5,384 bases of DNA. Source: an uncultured Sphingobium sp. (GTDB taxonomy: Bacteria; Pseudomonadota; Alphaproteobacteria; Sphingomonadales; Sphingomonadaceae). The notes under the pieces are model-generated. The model had not been told where the DNA came from and made no database searches. It was given only the letters and a program-made list of their open reading frames with translations. Numbering within the stretch: the first letter of the stretch is position 1; each line of letters begins with the position of its first letter. Below are positions 1 to 5,384 of the stretch, piece after piece. The position numbers and the translations under genes are program-made. The stretch spans positions 1 through 5,384 of the forward strand of contig CAJYHD010000116.1 in the NCBI GenBank assembly GCA_913773715.1, given 5' to 3'.

Positions 1-40
1 CCCATGCTTCATCCGACAGCCAGAATAACGAACGCGACAT
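1..40 (-). CDS. IS5-family transposase, N-terminal 13 codons only (runs off left edge)
   Basis: The minus strand reads ATG at 40-38, then MSRSLFWLSDEAW up to the window edge. This opening, with its FWLSDEAW segment, matches my memory of the start of IS5-family (IS427-group-like) DDE transposases found in sphingomonads, where it continues into the conserved N-terminal domain. A strong ribosome binding site (AGGAGG, complement of 50-55) sits 9 bases upstream of the ATG, which supports this start. Only the N-terminus is visible, so the DDE catalytic residues, the intactness of the gene and the exact IS name cannot be judged. The neighbouring gene fragments fit an active or formerly active insertion sequence. 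Confidence 0.72.
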   Translation of the reverse strand, partial: MSRSLFWLSDEAW

Positions 41-49
41 CTCCAGGGG

Positions 50-55
50 CCTCCT
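50..55 (-). promoter_or_regulatory. Ribosome binding site of the transposase
   Basis: The complement of 50-55 is AGGAGG, a full Shine-Dalgarno core, 9 bases before the ATG at 40. It lies just downstream of short inverted repeats (stem 64-68 with 56-60, and alternative stem 67-71 with 46-50). The second of these would draw the last G of the site into a stem. Confidence 0.6.
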
Positions 56-77
56 GCTTCAACGAAGCCCCACTGAA

Positions 78-569
78 TCAATGTGCCCACAGATTTTCAA
101 TAGGCTGATTGAGTTTGGACCCTAGACAACATTGCAGGCTGTCGGCTTCGGAGACCGCAGGTTCGTTAGAGAACATCGCAATTTGTCCATACGCTGTCTG
201 TTGGCGATTGTTTAGCGCAGTGCTTCTGAAACATCGGCCCTTGGGCATTAGCCCGCTAGCTTCGCTGCCAATCATCGTGTGCCCATCCAGCGCGCGGGTC
301 ATCGCAATGTCGAAGATGCGCCCGCATCTTATATCCAGTGCGCGATCCCATGCGGCGGAGAAACTTTCCGCATCGGGCCGGGCGCGCAGACGGTAGGCGC
401 TGTTGCGGGTCATATCGACGGCCCGCACCGCTTGTCCCACCGAACCGAGCGCGGCCAGCGCATCGATGAAGCGCTTCTGCGCCAATGGTGTCCAGCCGTC
501 GTAGCGGGATCACGCGAGCGGGACGGGGGTGAAGGCAATGGTGACGGAGGCTGGTTCGCTGTCGTGCAT
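78..569 (-). pseudogene. Helix-turn-helix protein gene, broken by an in-frame TGA and with an atypical 3' end
   Basis: The natural start appears to be ATG at 569-567, giving MHDSEPASVTIAFTPVPLA, then TGA at 512-510, after which the same frame continues with SRYDGWTPLAQKRFIDALAA. The FTPVP...DGWTP...QKRFIDAL arrangement matches a family of short DNA-binding-like proteins I recall as frequent in sphingomonads. In these a GSVxxAxxAVxMTxxSAYxLRxRPxAxSFxxAWDxALD segment forms a helix-turn-helix plus a following helix. The body is conserved to about position 270 (DIAMTRALDGHT); the remainder is atypical. The TGA most simply reflects a CGA (Arg) to TGA change or similar. Restart at TTG 485 is possible but has no obvious ribosome binding site. 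Function unknown; a role in mobile-element or phage-like DNA binding is only a guess. Confidence 0.6.
81..255. other. Lower-GC segment between the IS end and the helix-turn-helix gene body
   Basis: Counting by hand, 61-240 is about 50% G+C (27, 33 and 30 of 60 per line), clearly below the surrounding coding sequence. The minus-strand helix-turn-helix frame stays open through it, but the roughly 58 residues encoded here (from about IGSEASG onward) do not look like the usual end of that protein family and show no motif I recognise. The plus strand has an open frame (109-396) that crosses into the antisense of the helix-turn-helix gene and is not convincing. The segment may be foreign DNA brought in with the insertion sequence, part of another element, or a diverged tail. 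Confidence 0.4.
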
Positions 570-651
570 CACCAAGGATGAGCCAGAATATCGGAGTGTA
601 AGAAAGGACTTTTCTGACGTCGGGTGAAGGCAGGGCGATCAGCATGACAGC

Positions 652-689
652 AAAGGGGCTGGCCCTCGTGTCCAAGGCCCGGCCCCTTT
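652..689 (-). terminator. GC-rich hairpin downstream of the flavoprotein gene
   Basis: AAAGGGGC at 652-659 pairs perfectly with GCCCCTTT at 682-689, and GGCC 661-664 can pair with GGCC 676-679 inside, leaving an 11-base loop. It lies 25 bases beyond the stop codon (714-716) of the minus-strand flavoprotein, where a terminator is expected. No long T run follows on either strand, so it is not a classic intrinsic terminator; it may act with Rho or as an mRNA 3'-end stabiliser. Confidence 0.5.
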
Positions 690-713
690 CGCGCAGCGAC
701 GGCACCCTGTTCG

Positions 714-1415
714 TCAGGCGGCGGAGCGCTCCTTGTCCTCGCCAATCTGTCCCGATGCGTGGAGGCCGGCAACATAACCGAAAGTGAGGCTGGGGCCCAG
801 GGTCGCCCCGGCGCCTGGATAGGAGCCGCCAAAGACACTCTTCTGGTCGTTGCCCACGGTATACAGGCCCTGGATCGGCTGGCCGGCATCGTCGATCACG
901 CGCGCGAAGCTGTCGACATTGATGCCGGCAAAGGTGCCGATTTCGCCCGCGAACATCCTGATCGCATAATAGGGGCCCTTTTCCAGCGGGCCGAGGCAGG
1001 GATTGGGCCATTTATTCTCTTCATCGCCCTGATAGGCATCATAATCATCCTGTCCCCGCTGGAAATCGGGATCGAGGCCCTGCTTGGCGAAACCGTTGAA
1101 GCGCTCCACCGTTTCGGTCAGCGTCTTCGGGTCGATGCCGAGCTTCTTCGCCAGCGCGGTGAGCGTTGGCGCTTCGATCAGATAGCCGGATTTCAGATAA
1201 TGTTTGCGCGGCAGCGGGCTGGGGCGGACGCGGCCCATGCCCCATTTGTCGATCGCCGCCTTGTCCCCCAGCAACCAGACATAATCGGCCGTGTCCCCAC
1301 GCGTCGCCTCTATGATCTGTGGCACGAAGCTGGAATAGGCGCAGCTTTCATTGCCAAAGCGCTTGCCATGGCGGGTGACGCAGATGAAGCCGGGCTTGAG
1401 CCGATCGACCAGGGC
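714..1415 (-). pseudogene. FAD-dependent dehydrogenase (3-ketosteroid dehydrogenase/fumarate reductase flavoprotein type), 5'-truncated
   Basis: The minus strand encodes about 233 residues from ALVDRLKPGFICVT to GEDKERSAA and TGA (716-714). The C-terminal signature is clear: EIGTFAGINVDSFARVID, then QPIQGLYTVGND, then GGSYPGAGATLGPSLTFGYVAG, which forms part of the FAD site in 3-ketosteroid Delta1-dehydrogenase-like enzymes. These introduce a C=C bond next to a ketone with FAD as acceptor. Family members are about 500-570 residues, so only about 40% remains; the N-terminal GxGxxG dinucleotide-binding domain is absent. The homologous reading ends at about 1412, exactly where plus-strand thiolase homology begins. 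The open frame runs on to 1484, but those extra 23 residues are antisense to thiolase. The remnant cannot bind FAD normally and is probably dead. The actual substrate (steroid or another cyclic ketone) cannot be told from the remnant. Confidence 0.85.
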
Positions 1416-1418
1416 AAT
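1407..1418. other. Recombination or deletion junction joining two gene remnants head to head
   Basis: Minus-strand codons up to about 1410-1415 (A-L-V-D-R) belong to the flavoprotein, and plus-strand codons from about 1413 (G-N-A-S-Q) belong to the thiolase. The two homologies therefore abut or overlap by only a few bases, around AGGGC at 1411-1415. No insertion-sequence end or filler is visible. A deletion between originally divergent genes would produce this arrangement by removing both promoters and both 5' halves. An inversion breakpoint or an assembly chimera would look the same in this window. Confidence 0.7.
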
Positions 1419-1850
1419 GCCAGCCAGATGACTGATGGCGCGTCGGGCGTGCTGGTCGCCAATGAAGCGGCGCTGAAACGCCACAACCTGATCCCCATTG
1501 CGCGGATCGTGAACCTGACCGTCACGGCGGGCGACCCGGTCATCATGCTGGAAGAACCGATCCCGGCCACGCGGCGCGCCCTCGAGCGGTCAGGGCTGAA
1601 GCTCGATGATATCGACCTGTTTGAGGTGAACGAGGCTTTCGCTTCCATACCGATGGCCTGGTTGAAAGCGATCGGTGCCGATCCCGCGAAGCTCAACATT
1701 CATGGCGGGGCGATTGCGCTGGGCCATCCGTTGGGTGCGATGGGGACGAAGCTGATTCATGCCTTGCGTGCGCAGGGCAAGCGGTATGGCCTCCAGACCA
1801 TGTGCGAAGGTGGCGGCATTACCAATTTTACCATCGTCGAGGCGCTGTGA
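1413..1850 (+). pseudogene. Thiolase (acetyl-CoA acetyltransferase), C-terminal third only
   Basis: The last 145 codons of a thiolase are present, opening at GNASQMTDGASG, which is normally internal. Thiolases cleave 3-ketoacyl-CoA with CoA to release acetyl-CoA. The C-terminal catalytic motifs remain: NEAFA (1629 on), the GHP motif with its catalytic His (codon 1725-1727) and the MCEGGG motif with the acid/base Cys (codon 1803-1805). The N-terminal nucleophile Cys (about residue 90 of about 390 in the family) is lost, so thiolysis is not possible. The wording around ADPAKLNIHGGAIALGHPLG and RYGLQTMCEGGG resembles steroid side-chain thiolases of the FadA5 type, from memory. It ends 31 bases before the ferredoxin start and was probably the first gene of that operon. 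A 363-codon frame starting at ATG 759 includes it, but its first 218 codons are antisense to the flavoprotein. Confidence 0.85.
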
Positions 1851-1870
1851 TCCAGCGTTCACGCAAGAAT

Positions 1871-1875
1871 GAAGG
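1871..1875 (+). promoter_or_regulatory. Ribosome binding site that decides the ferredoxin start
   Basis: GAAGG at 1871-1875 directly touches the first ATG (1876) but is 6 bases from the second in-frame ATG (1882). The second ATG is therefore the better start and gives [11 protein letters not shown], which also fits the usual length of putidaredoxin-type ferredoxins. Confidence 0.6.
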
Positions 1876-1881
1876 ATGACG

Positions 1882-2199
1882 ATGGCACATATCTATGTAG
1901 TGGATCGGGATGGTGCTGAACGCGCCGTCGAAGTGCAGGATGGCCTGTCCCTGATGGAGGCATTGCGCGACAATGGTTTCGACGAGTTGCTGGCGCTGTG
2001 CGGTGGATGTTGTTCCTGCGCGACCTGTCATGTCTATGTGACACCGCCAAGGGACGGCGCGCTCCCTGCGCTGGGCGATGATGAAAACGACCTGCTCGAC
2101 AGCAGCGACCATCGTCGCAATGATAGTCGGCTGTCCTGCCAGATTGTCCTGAACGCCAGCCTCGATGGGTTGCGGGTCGCGATTGCACCGGAAGATTGA
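1882..2199 (+). CDS. [2Fe-2S] ferredoxin, putidaredoxin/adrenodoxin type
   Basis: A 105-residue soluble electron carrier. The cluster ligands are Cys40, Cys46 and Cys49 (C-x5-C-x2-C, reading [14 protein letters not shown]) and Cys86 (RLSCQIVL). This is the putidaredoxin spacing, and the CATCHVYV stretch is typical of ferredoxins serving bacterial P450s and some Rieske oxygenases. The acidic stretch around residues 66-76 ([11 protein letters not shown]) corresponds to the helix that docks reductase and oxygenase in this family. Two additional cysteines, 43 and 44, sit inside the cluster loop. The C-terminal aromatic residue that putidaredoxin uses to promote P450cam turnover is absent (the end is APED). 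It is followed by lpdA after 22 bases and, one gene on, by a matching reductase, so a working electron-transfer pair is likely. The oxygenase partner is not in the window. Confidence 0.93.
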   Translation: MAHIYVVDRDGAERAVEVQDGLSLMEALRDNGFDELLALCGGCCSCATCHVYVTPPRDGALPALGDDENDLLDSSDHRRNDSRLSCQIVLNASLDGLRVAIAPED

Positions 2200-2221
2200 G
2201 TGGATAAAGGGCATTTCATCC

Positions 2222-3616
2222 ATGACTGAGAATTACGATGTCATCGTTCTGGGTTCCGGCCCCGGCGGCTATGTTGCCGCGATCCGCGCCGCCCAGCTGG
2301 GTCTGAAGACCGCAATCGTCGAGCGCGAAAATCTGGGCGGCATCTGCCTCAACTGGGGCTGCATCCCGACCAAGGCGCTGCTGCGCTCGGCGGAAATCTT
2401 CCACTATATGAGCCACGCCGGCAACTATGGCCTCAAGGCCGAGAAGATCAGCGCCGACATCGAAGCGCTGGTGAAGCGTTCGCGCGGGGTCGCCAAGCAG
2501 CTCAATCAGGGCGTCACGCACCTGATGAAGAAGAACAGGATCACCGTCCGTATGGGCGATGGCAAGCTGGTCGCCAAAGGCAAGCTGACCGTCACGAAGG
2601 ACGGCAAGACCCAAGAACTGACCGCAAGGAACATCATCGTCGCCACCGGCGCACGCGCCCGCGACCTGCCCTTTGCCAAGGCCGACGGCAAGCGCGTGTG
2701 GACGTATCGCCACGCCATGACCCCGGCGGAAATGCCGAGCAAGCTGCTGGTCATCGGCTCCGGCGCGATCGGGATCGAATTTGCCAGCTTCTACAATGAC
2801 ATGGGCGCTGACGTCACCGTGGTTGAAATGATGGACCGCATCGTCCCCGTCGAGGACAAGGATGTCTCGGCCTTCCTCGAAAAGGCGCTCAAAAAGCAGG
2901 GCATGACCATCATGACCGGCGTTGGCGTCGACAAGCTGGAAGTCGGCGCGAACGGCGTGAAGGCCGCGATCAGGGACAAGGACGGCAAGGTCGCGCAGAA
3001 CGAGTATAGCCATGTCATCGTCGCGATCGGCATCGTCCCCAACACCGATAATATCGGACTTGAGGAACTGGGCATCAAGACCGAGCGGGGCCATATCTTC
3101 ACCGATCCGGCCTGCAAGACCAATGTCGATGGCATCTGGGCGATCGGCGATGTCACCGCGCCGCCATCGCTGGCGCACAAGGCGAGCCATGAGGGCGTGA
3201 TCGTGGCCGAAGCGATTGCGGGCAAGCACCCCCACGCGATGGACGTGCGCAACATTCCGGGCTGCACCTATTGCCATCCGCAGATCGCCAGCGTCGGCCT
3301 GACCGAAGCCAAAGCGAAGGAAGCCGGTTACGAGGTGAAGGTCGGCATGTTCCCCTTCATCGGCAATGGCAAGGCGATTGCGCTGGGCGAAGCGGAAGGC
3401 TTCACCAAGACGGTGTTCGACGCGAAGACCGGCGAACTGCTGGGCGCGCACATGATCGGCGCGGAAGCCACGGAAATGATCCAAGGCTATACCATCAGCA
3501 AAACGCTGGAAACGACCGAGGCCGAACTGATGCACACCGTATTCCCGCATACCACGATCAGCGAATCCATGCATGAAAGCGTGCTGGCCGCTTATGGTCG
3601 TGCGATCCATATCTGA
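2222..3616 (+). CDS. lpdA: Dihydrolipoyl dehydrogenase (E3)
   Basis: A 464-residue homodimeric-type flavoenzyme that reoxidises dihydrolipoyl groups of 2-oxoacid dehydrogenase complexes or the glycine cleavage H protein, using NAD+. Visible in order: FAD-binding GSGPGG at 11-16; the redox disulfide Cys42/Cys47 in [13 protein letters not shown]; the NAD-binding GSGAIG at 179-184, with Glu202 after the second strand favouring NAD; the second FAD contact GIWAIGD at 304-310; and the C-terminal dyad His443/Glu448 in FPHTTISE. All catalytic parts are present at family length. The start at 2222 is chosen because [11 protein letters not shown] fits the family; an upstream ATG (2165) would overlap the ferredoxin and add an unconserved 19 residues. 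A weak AAAGGG lies 10 bases upstream. No E1, E2 or glycine cleavage genes are visible, so its partner complex is unknown. Codon use is strongly GC-biased, as in a well-expressed housekeeping gene. Confidence 0.95.
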   Translation: MTENYDVIVLGSGPGGYVAAIRAAQLGLKTAIVERENLGGICLNWGCIPTKALLRSAEIFHYMSHAGNYGLKAEKISADIEALVKRSRGVAKQLNQGVTHLMKKNRITVRMGDGKLVAKGKLTVTKDGKTQELTARNIIVATGARARDLPFAKADGKRVWTYRHAMTPAEMPSKLLVIGSGAIGIEFASFYNDMGADVTVVEMMDRIVPVEDKDVSAFLEKALKKQGMTIMTGVGVDKLEVGANGVKAAIRDKDGKVAQNEYSHVIVAIGIVPNTDNIGLEELGIKTERGHIFTDPACKTNVDGIWAIGDVTAPPSLAHKASHEGVIVAEAIAGKHPHAMDVRNIPGCTYCHPQIASVGLTEAKAKEAGYEVKVGMFPFIGNGKAIALGEAEGFTKTVFDAKTGELLGAHMIGAEATEMIQGYTISKTLETTEAELMHTVFPHTTISESMHESVLAAYGRAIHI

Positions 3617-3641
3617 AATCGAAGATCGGCGAGTATTATTG

Positions 3642-4868
3642 ATGAGCTATTATGACGTCCTGATCGTGGGTGCTGGCCATGCCGGGGCGCAGGCGGGCAT
3701 CGCGCTGCGGCAGTCGGGCTTTGACGGATCGGTCGCCATGATCGGCGATGAAAAAGACCCGCCCTATGAACGTCCGCCGCTGTCGAAGGAATATTTCGCG
3801 GGCGACAAGAGTTTCGATCGCATCCTGATTCGACCCGCCGCTTTCTGGGCGGAGCGCAATATCGACATGCTGCTGGGCCGCCGCGTGAAGAGCGTCGATC
3901 CCGTCGGCAGGTTCGTGACCGCAGGCGACGAGGAAATCGGCTATTGCAAGCTGATCTGGTGTACCGGGGGCAGCCCGCGCATGCTGACCTGCAACGGCGC
4001 GAACGCGCATAATGTCCATGCCGTGCGCCGTCGCGACGACGTGGACGCGATGATGGCGAAGATCGATGCCATCGGCCATGTCACCATCATCGGCGGCGGC
4101 TATATCGGGCTGGAGGCGGCGGCGGTGCTGTCCAAATTCGGCAAGACGGTGGTGCTGTTGGAGGCGCTTGACCGGGTGCTGGCGCGCGTGGCGGGCGAGG
4201 ATCTGTCGCGCTTTTATGAAGCGGAACACCGCGCCCATGGCGTGGACCTGCGCACTGGGGCGAAGATGGACTGTATCGAGGTCGCGGATGGGAAGGCGAC
4301 CGCCGTACTGATGGCGGATGGCGAGCGGATCGCAACCGACATGGTGATCGTGGGCATCGGCATCATTCCCGAAACCGGCCCGCTGATCGCGGCGGGCGCG
4401 ACGGGCGGCAATGGCGTGGACGTGGACGAATATTGTCGCACCAGCCTGCCCGACATCTATGCCGTGGGCGATTGCGCGTCGCACGCCAACCGCTTTGCCG
4501 GTGGCGCGCAGATGCGGCTGGAATCGGTGCAGAACGCCAATGACCAGGCGAAGGTCGCGGTGGCGCATATCATGGGCAAGGCGGAAGCCTATGACGCGGT
4601 GCCGTGGTTCTGGTCCAACCAATATGATTTGAAGCTTCAGACCGTGGGGCTTTCCACCGGGTTCGACCAGACGATCCTGCGCGGCGACACCGCCAATCGC
4701 AGCTTTTCGATCGTCTATCTGAAGGTTGGCAAGGTGATCGCACTGGATTGCGTCAACATGGTCAAGGATTATGTCCAGGGCCGCGCCTATGTGATCGCGG
4801 GCGCCGTGCTGGACCCGGTGCAGCTGGCCGATATGTCGGTGCCGCTGAAGGAAGTCGGACATCTTTGA
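3642..4868 (+). CDS. FAD-dependent NAD(P)H:ferredoxin reductase, putidaredoxin-reductase type
   Basis: A 408-residue flavoprotein that passes electrons from NAD(P)H to a [2Fe-2S] ferredoxin, presumably the one at 1882-2199. Visible: FAD-binding GAGHAG at 10-15; the [12 protein letters not shown] segment at 40-51 that marks this family; the NAD-binding GGGYIG at 151-156 followed by Glu174 (VVLLEA), favouring NADH; the FAD contact DIYAVGD at 271-277; and the C-terminal [15 protein letters not shown] at 322-336 typical of rubredoxin/ferredoxin reductases of oxygenase systems. There is no redox CxxxxC, unlike lpdA. The start at 3642 ([10 protein letters not shown]) is chosen on family fit; an ATG at 3573 would overlap the lpdA end by 44 bases. 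The gap to lpdA is 25 bases, so co-transcription is expected. The ribosome binding site is weak (GGCGAG region). Confidence 0.93.
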   Translation: MSYYDVLIVGAGHAGAQAGIALRQSGFDGSVAMIGDEKDPPYERPPLSKEYFAGDKSFDRILIRPAAFWAERNIDMLLGRRVKSVDPVGRFVTAGDEEIGYCKLIWCTGGSPRMLTCNGANAHNVHAVRRRDDVDAMMAKIDAIGHVTIIGGGYIGLEAAAVLSKFGKTVVLLEALDRVLARVAGEDLSRFYEAEHRAHGVDLRTGAKMDCIEVADGKATAVLMADGERIATDMVIVGIGIIPETGPLIAAGATGGNGVDVDEYCRTSLPDIYAVGDCASHANRFAGGAQMRLESVQNANDQAKVAVAHIMGKAEAYDAVPWFWSNQYDLKLQTVGLSTGFDQTILRGDTANRSFSIVYLKVGKVIALDCVNMVKDYVQGRAYVIAGAVLDPVQLADMSVPLKEVGHL

Positions 4869-4877
4869 CGAACGATG

Positions 4878-4910
4878 CTCGGAGATATAGCGGCGAGCCA
4901 TATCTCCGAG
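4878..4910. terminator. Perfect 11-bp hairpin between convergent genes, likely bidirectional terminator
   Basis: CTCGGAGATAT at 4878-4888 is exactly complementary to ATATCTCCGAG at 4900-4910, with an 11-base loop. It starts 9 bases after the reductase stop and ends 12 bases before the stop of the convergent dehydrogenase, so it can serve both. Neither side has a clear T tract, so termination strength is uncertain. Confidence 0.7.
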
Positions 4911-4922
4911 AGCCAGTAGCCG

Positions 4923-5384
4923 TCAGCTCAGCAGCTGGATCATCGATGAAAAGTCGCGCCCGCCTTCGCCCTTGTTTGCCAGAAGCTGATAGAGGCTTTC
5001 GGCCTGTGCGCCCATGGGGACGCTGGCGTTGACGGATGACGCGGCTTCCATGGCCAGCTTCAGATCCTTGAGCATCAGCGCCACGGCAAAGCCGCCCTGA
5101 TAGTCGAGGTCAGCCGGTGTTTGCGGACCGACGCCCGGCAGCGGGCAATAGCTGGTCATCGACCAGCTTTGCCCTGACGACACGCTGGAAATATCGTAGA
5201 AGGTCTGTGGATCAAGGCCGATCTTCTGCGCCATGGCAAAGGCTTCGCAGGTGGCGACCATCGTCGCACCGAGCAGCATGTTGTTGCAGATTTTCGCCGC
5301 CTGTCCATTGCCCGCGCCACCGGCATGGATCACAGCCTTGCCCATGGCCGACAGGATCGGCTTTGCCTTGGCAAAAGCGTCATC
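4923..5384 (-). CDS. mmsB: 3-hydroxyisobutyrate dehydrogenase-family NAD(P)-dependent dehydrogenase, C-terminal half (runs off right edge)
   Basis: The last 153 residues are visible, in frame to the window edge; the family is about 295 residues, so the N-terminal Rossmann domain lies outside. These enzymes oxidise 3-hydroxyisobutyrate to methylmalonate semialdehyde in valine breakdown, or related beta-hydroxyacids. The fragment carries the signature HAGGAGNGQAAKICNNMLLG with the catalytic Lys (residue 31 of the fragment) and Asn35. It continues with SGQSWSMTSYCPLPG and the helix LMLKDLKLAMEAA, close to classical MmsB proteins. The stop is at 4925-4923. It converges on the redox operon, so it is a separate transcription unit. 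The mmsB symbol is by resemblance; in a catabolic island it could act on another 3-hydroxyacid. Confidence 0.88.
   Translation of the reverse strand, partial: DDAFAKAKPILSAMGKAVIHAGGAGNGQAAKICNNMLLGATMVATCEAFAMAQKIGLDPQTFYDISSVSSGQSWSMTSYCPLPGVGPQTPADLDYQGGFAVALMLKDLKLAMEAASSVNASVPMGAQAESLYQLLANKGEGGRDFSSMIQLLS

Larger units (their letters stand above)
1..80 (-). mobile_element. End region of an IS5-type insertion sequence (outer boundary approximate)
   Basis: The stretch upstream of the transposase start must hold one end of the element. IS5-family elements usually have their terminal inverted repeat within roughly 100 bp of the transposase start, so the boundary should fall near 70-110. 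The limit at 80 is a guess; the other terminal repeat lies outside the window, so no inverted-repeat pair can be matched. The stop codon of the adjoining helix-turn-helix reading frame (TGA, complement of 78-80) lies at this proposed boundary and may be contributed by the element. Confidence 0.45.

Noticed and set aside
601..615. Small inverted repeat AGAAA/TTTCT
   Set aside because: A five-base stem with a five-base loop is easily found by chance and has no positional support as a regulatory site.
256..1011. 251-codon minus-strand frame spanning the intergenic hairpin and part of the flavoprotein
   Set aside because: It is out of frame with both the flavoprotein and helix-turn-helix frames, and its product is Arg/Pro-rich without motifs.
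1876..1881. First ATG of the ferredoxin as the start
   Set aside because: The GAAGG ribosome binding site touches it with no spacing; the second ATG has proper spacing. The difference is only two residues.
2165..2221. Upstream ATG extending lpdA by 19 residues
   Set aside because: It would overlap the ferredoxin end, adds residues unlike any Lpd N-terminus, and the ATG at 2222 fits the family exactly.
2216..3610. 464-codon minus-strand open frame antisense to lpdA
   Set aside because: It mirrors lpdA, whose conserved catalytic motifs are complete. The translation is rich in His, Asp and Arg with no recognisable motif, as expected for an antisense shadow in GC-rich DNA.
3636..4901. 421-codon minus-strand open frame antisense to the ferredoxin reductase
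   Set aside because: Same situation: the plus-strand reductase has every family motif, and the antisense product is low-complexity His/Asp/Arg-rich sequence. It also runs through the terminator hairpin.

Overview
The window looks like alphaproteobacterial, most probably sphingomonad (Sphingobium/Novosphingobium-like), DNA. The grounds are its GC-rich coding sequence, the style of the proteins, a short sphingomonad-type helix-turn-helix protein, and the start of an IS5-family transposase of a type common in that group. This placement rests on recognition of protein families, not on a search.

Left part (1 to about 1412): a damaged accessory region. The first 13 codons of an IS5-type transposase run off the left edge on the minus strand. 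A lower-GC stretch (about 81-255) follows, fused in frame to the end of a minus-strand helix-turn-helix gene that also carries an in-frame TGA near its start. After an intergenic hairpin comes the C-terminal part of a minus-strand FAD-dependent dehydrogenase of the 3-ketosteroid dehydrogenase/fumarate reductase flavoprotein type. It is cut off at about 1412.

Middle (about 1413-1850): the C-terminal third of a plus-strand thiolase (acetyl-CoA acetyltransferase, resembling steroid-degradation thiolases) begins at the same few bases where the flavoprotein stops. Both genes have lost their 5' halves and meet head to head, which marks a deletion or rearrangement breakpoint. A 363-codon plus-strand reading frame across the joint is an illusion: its first part is antisense to the flavoprotein.

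Right part (1882-4868): three intact, closely spaced plus-strand genes encode a putidaredoxin-like [2Fe-2S] ferredoxin, a dihydrolipoyl dehydrogenase and a putidaredoxin-reductase-like FAD enzyme. The ferredoxin and reductase form an NAD(P)H-to-oxygenase electron chain whose oxygenase (P450 or Rieske type) is not in the window. The dihydrolipoyl dehydrogenase between them is an unexpected neighbour. An 11-bp perfect hairpin then separates this operon from a convergent 3-hydroxyisobutyrate dehydrogenase-type gene that runs off the right edge.

Taken together, the window is a remnant of a catabolic island, possibly for steroid-like or other CoA-linked substrates, that has been eroded by insertion-sequence activity and deletion while its redox cassette stayed intact. 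I see no rRNA, tRNA, CRISPR array or replication origin.
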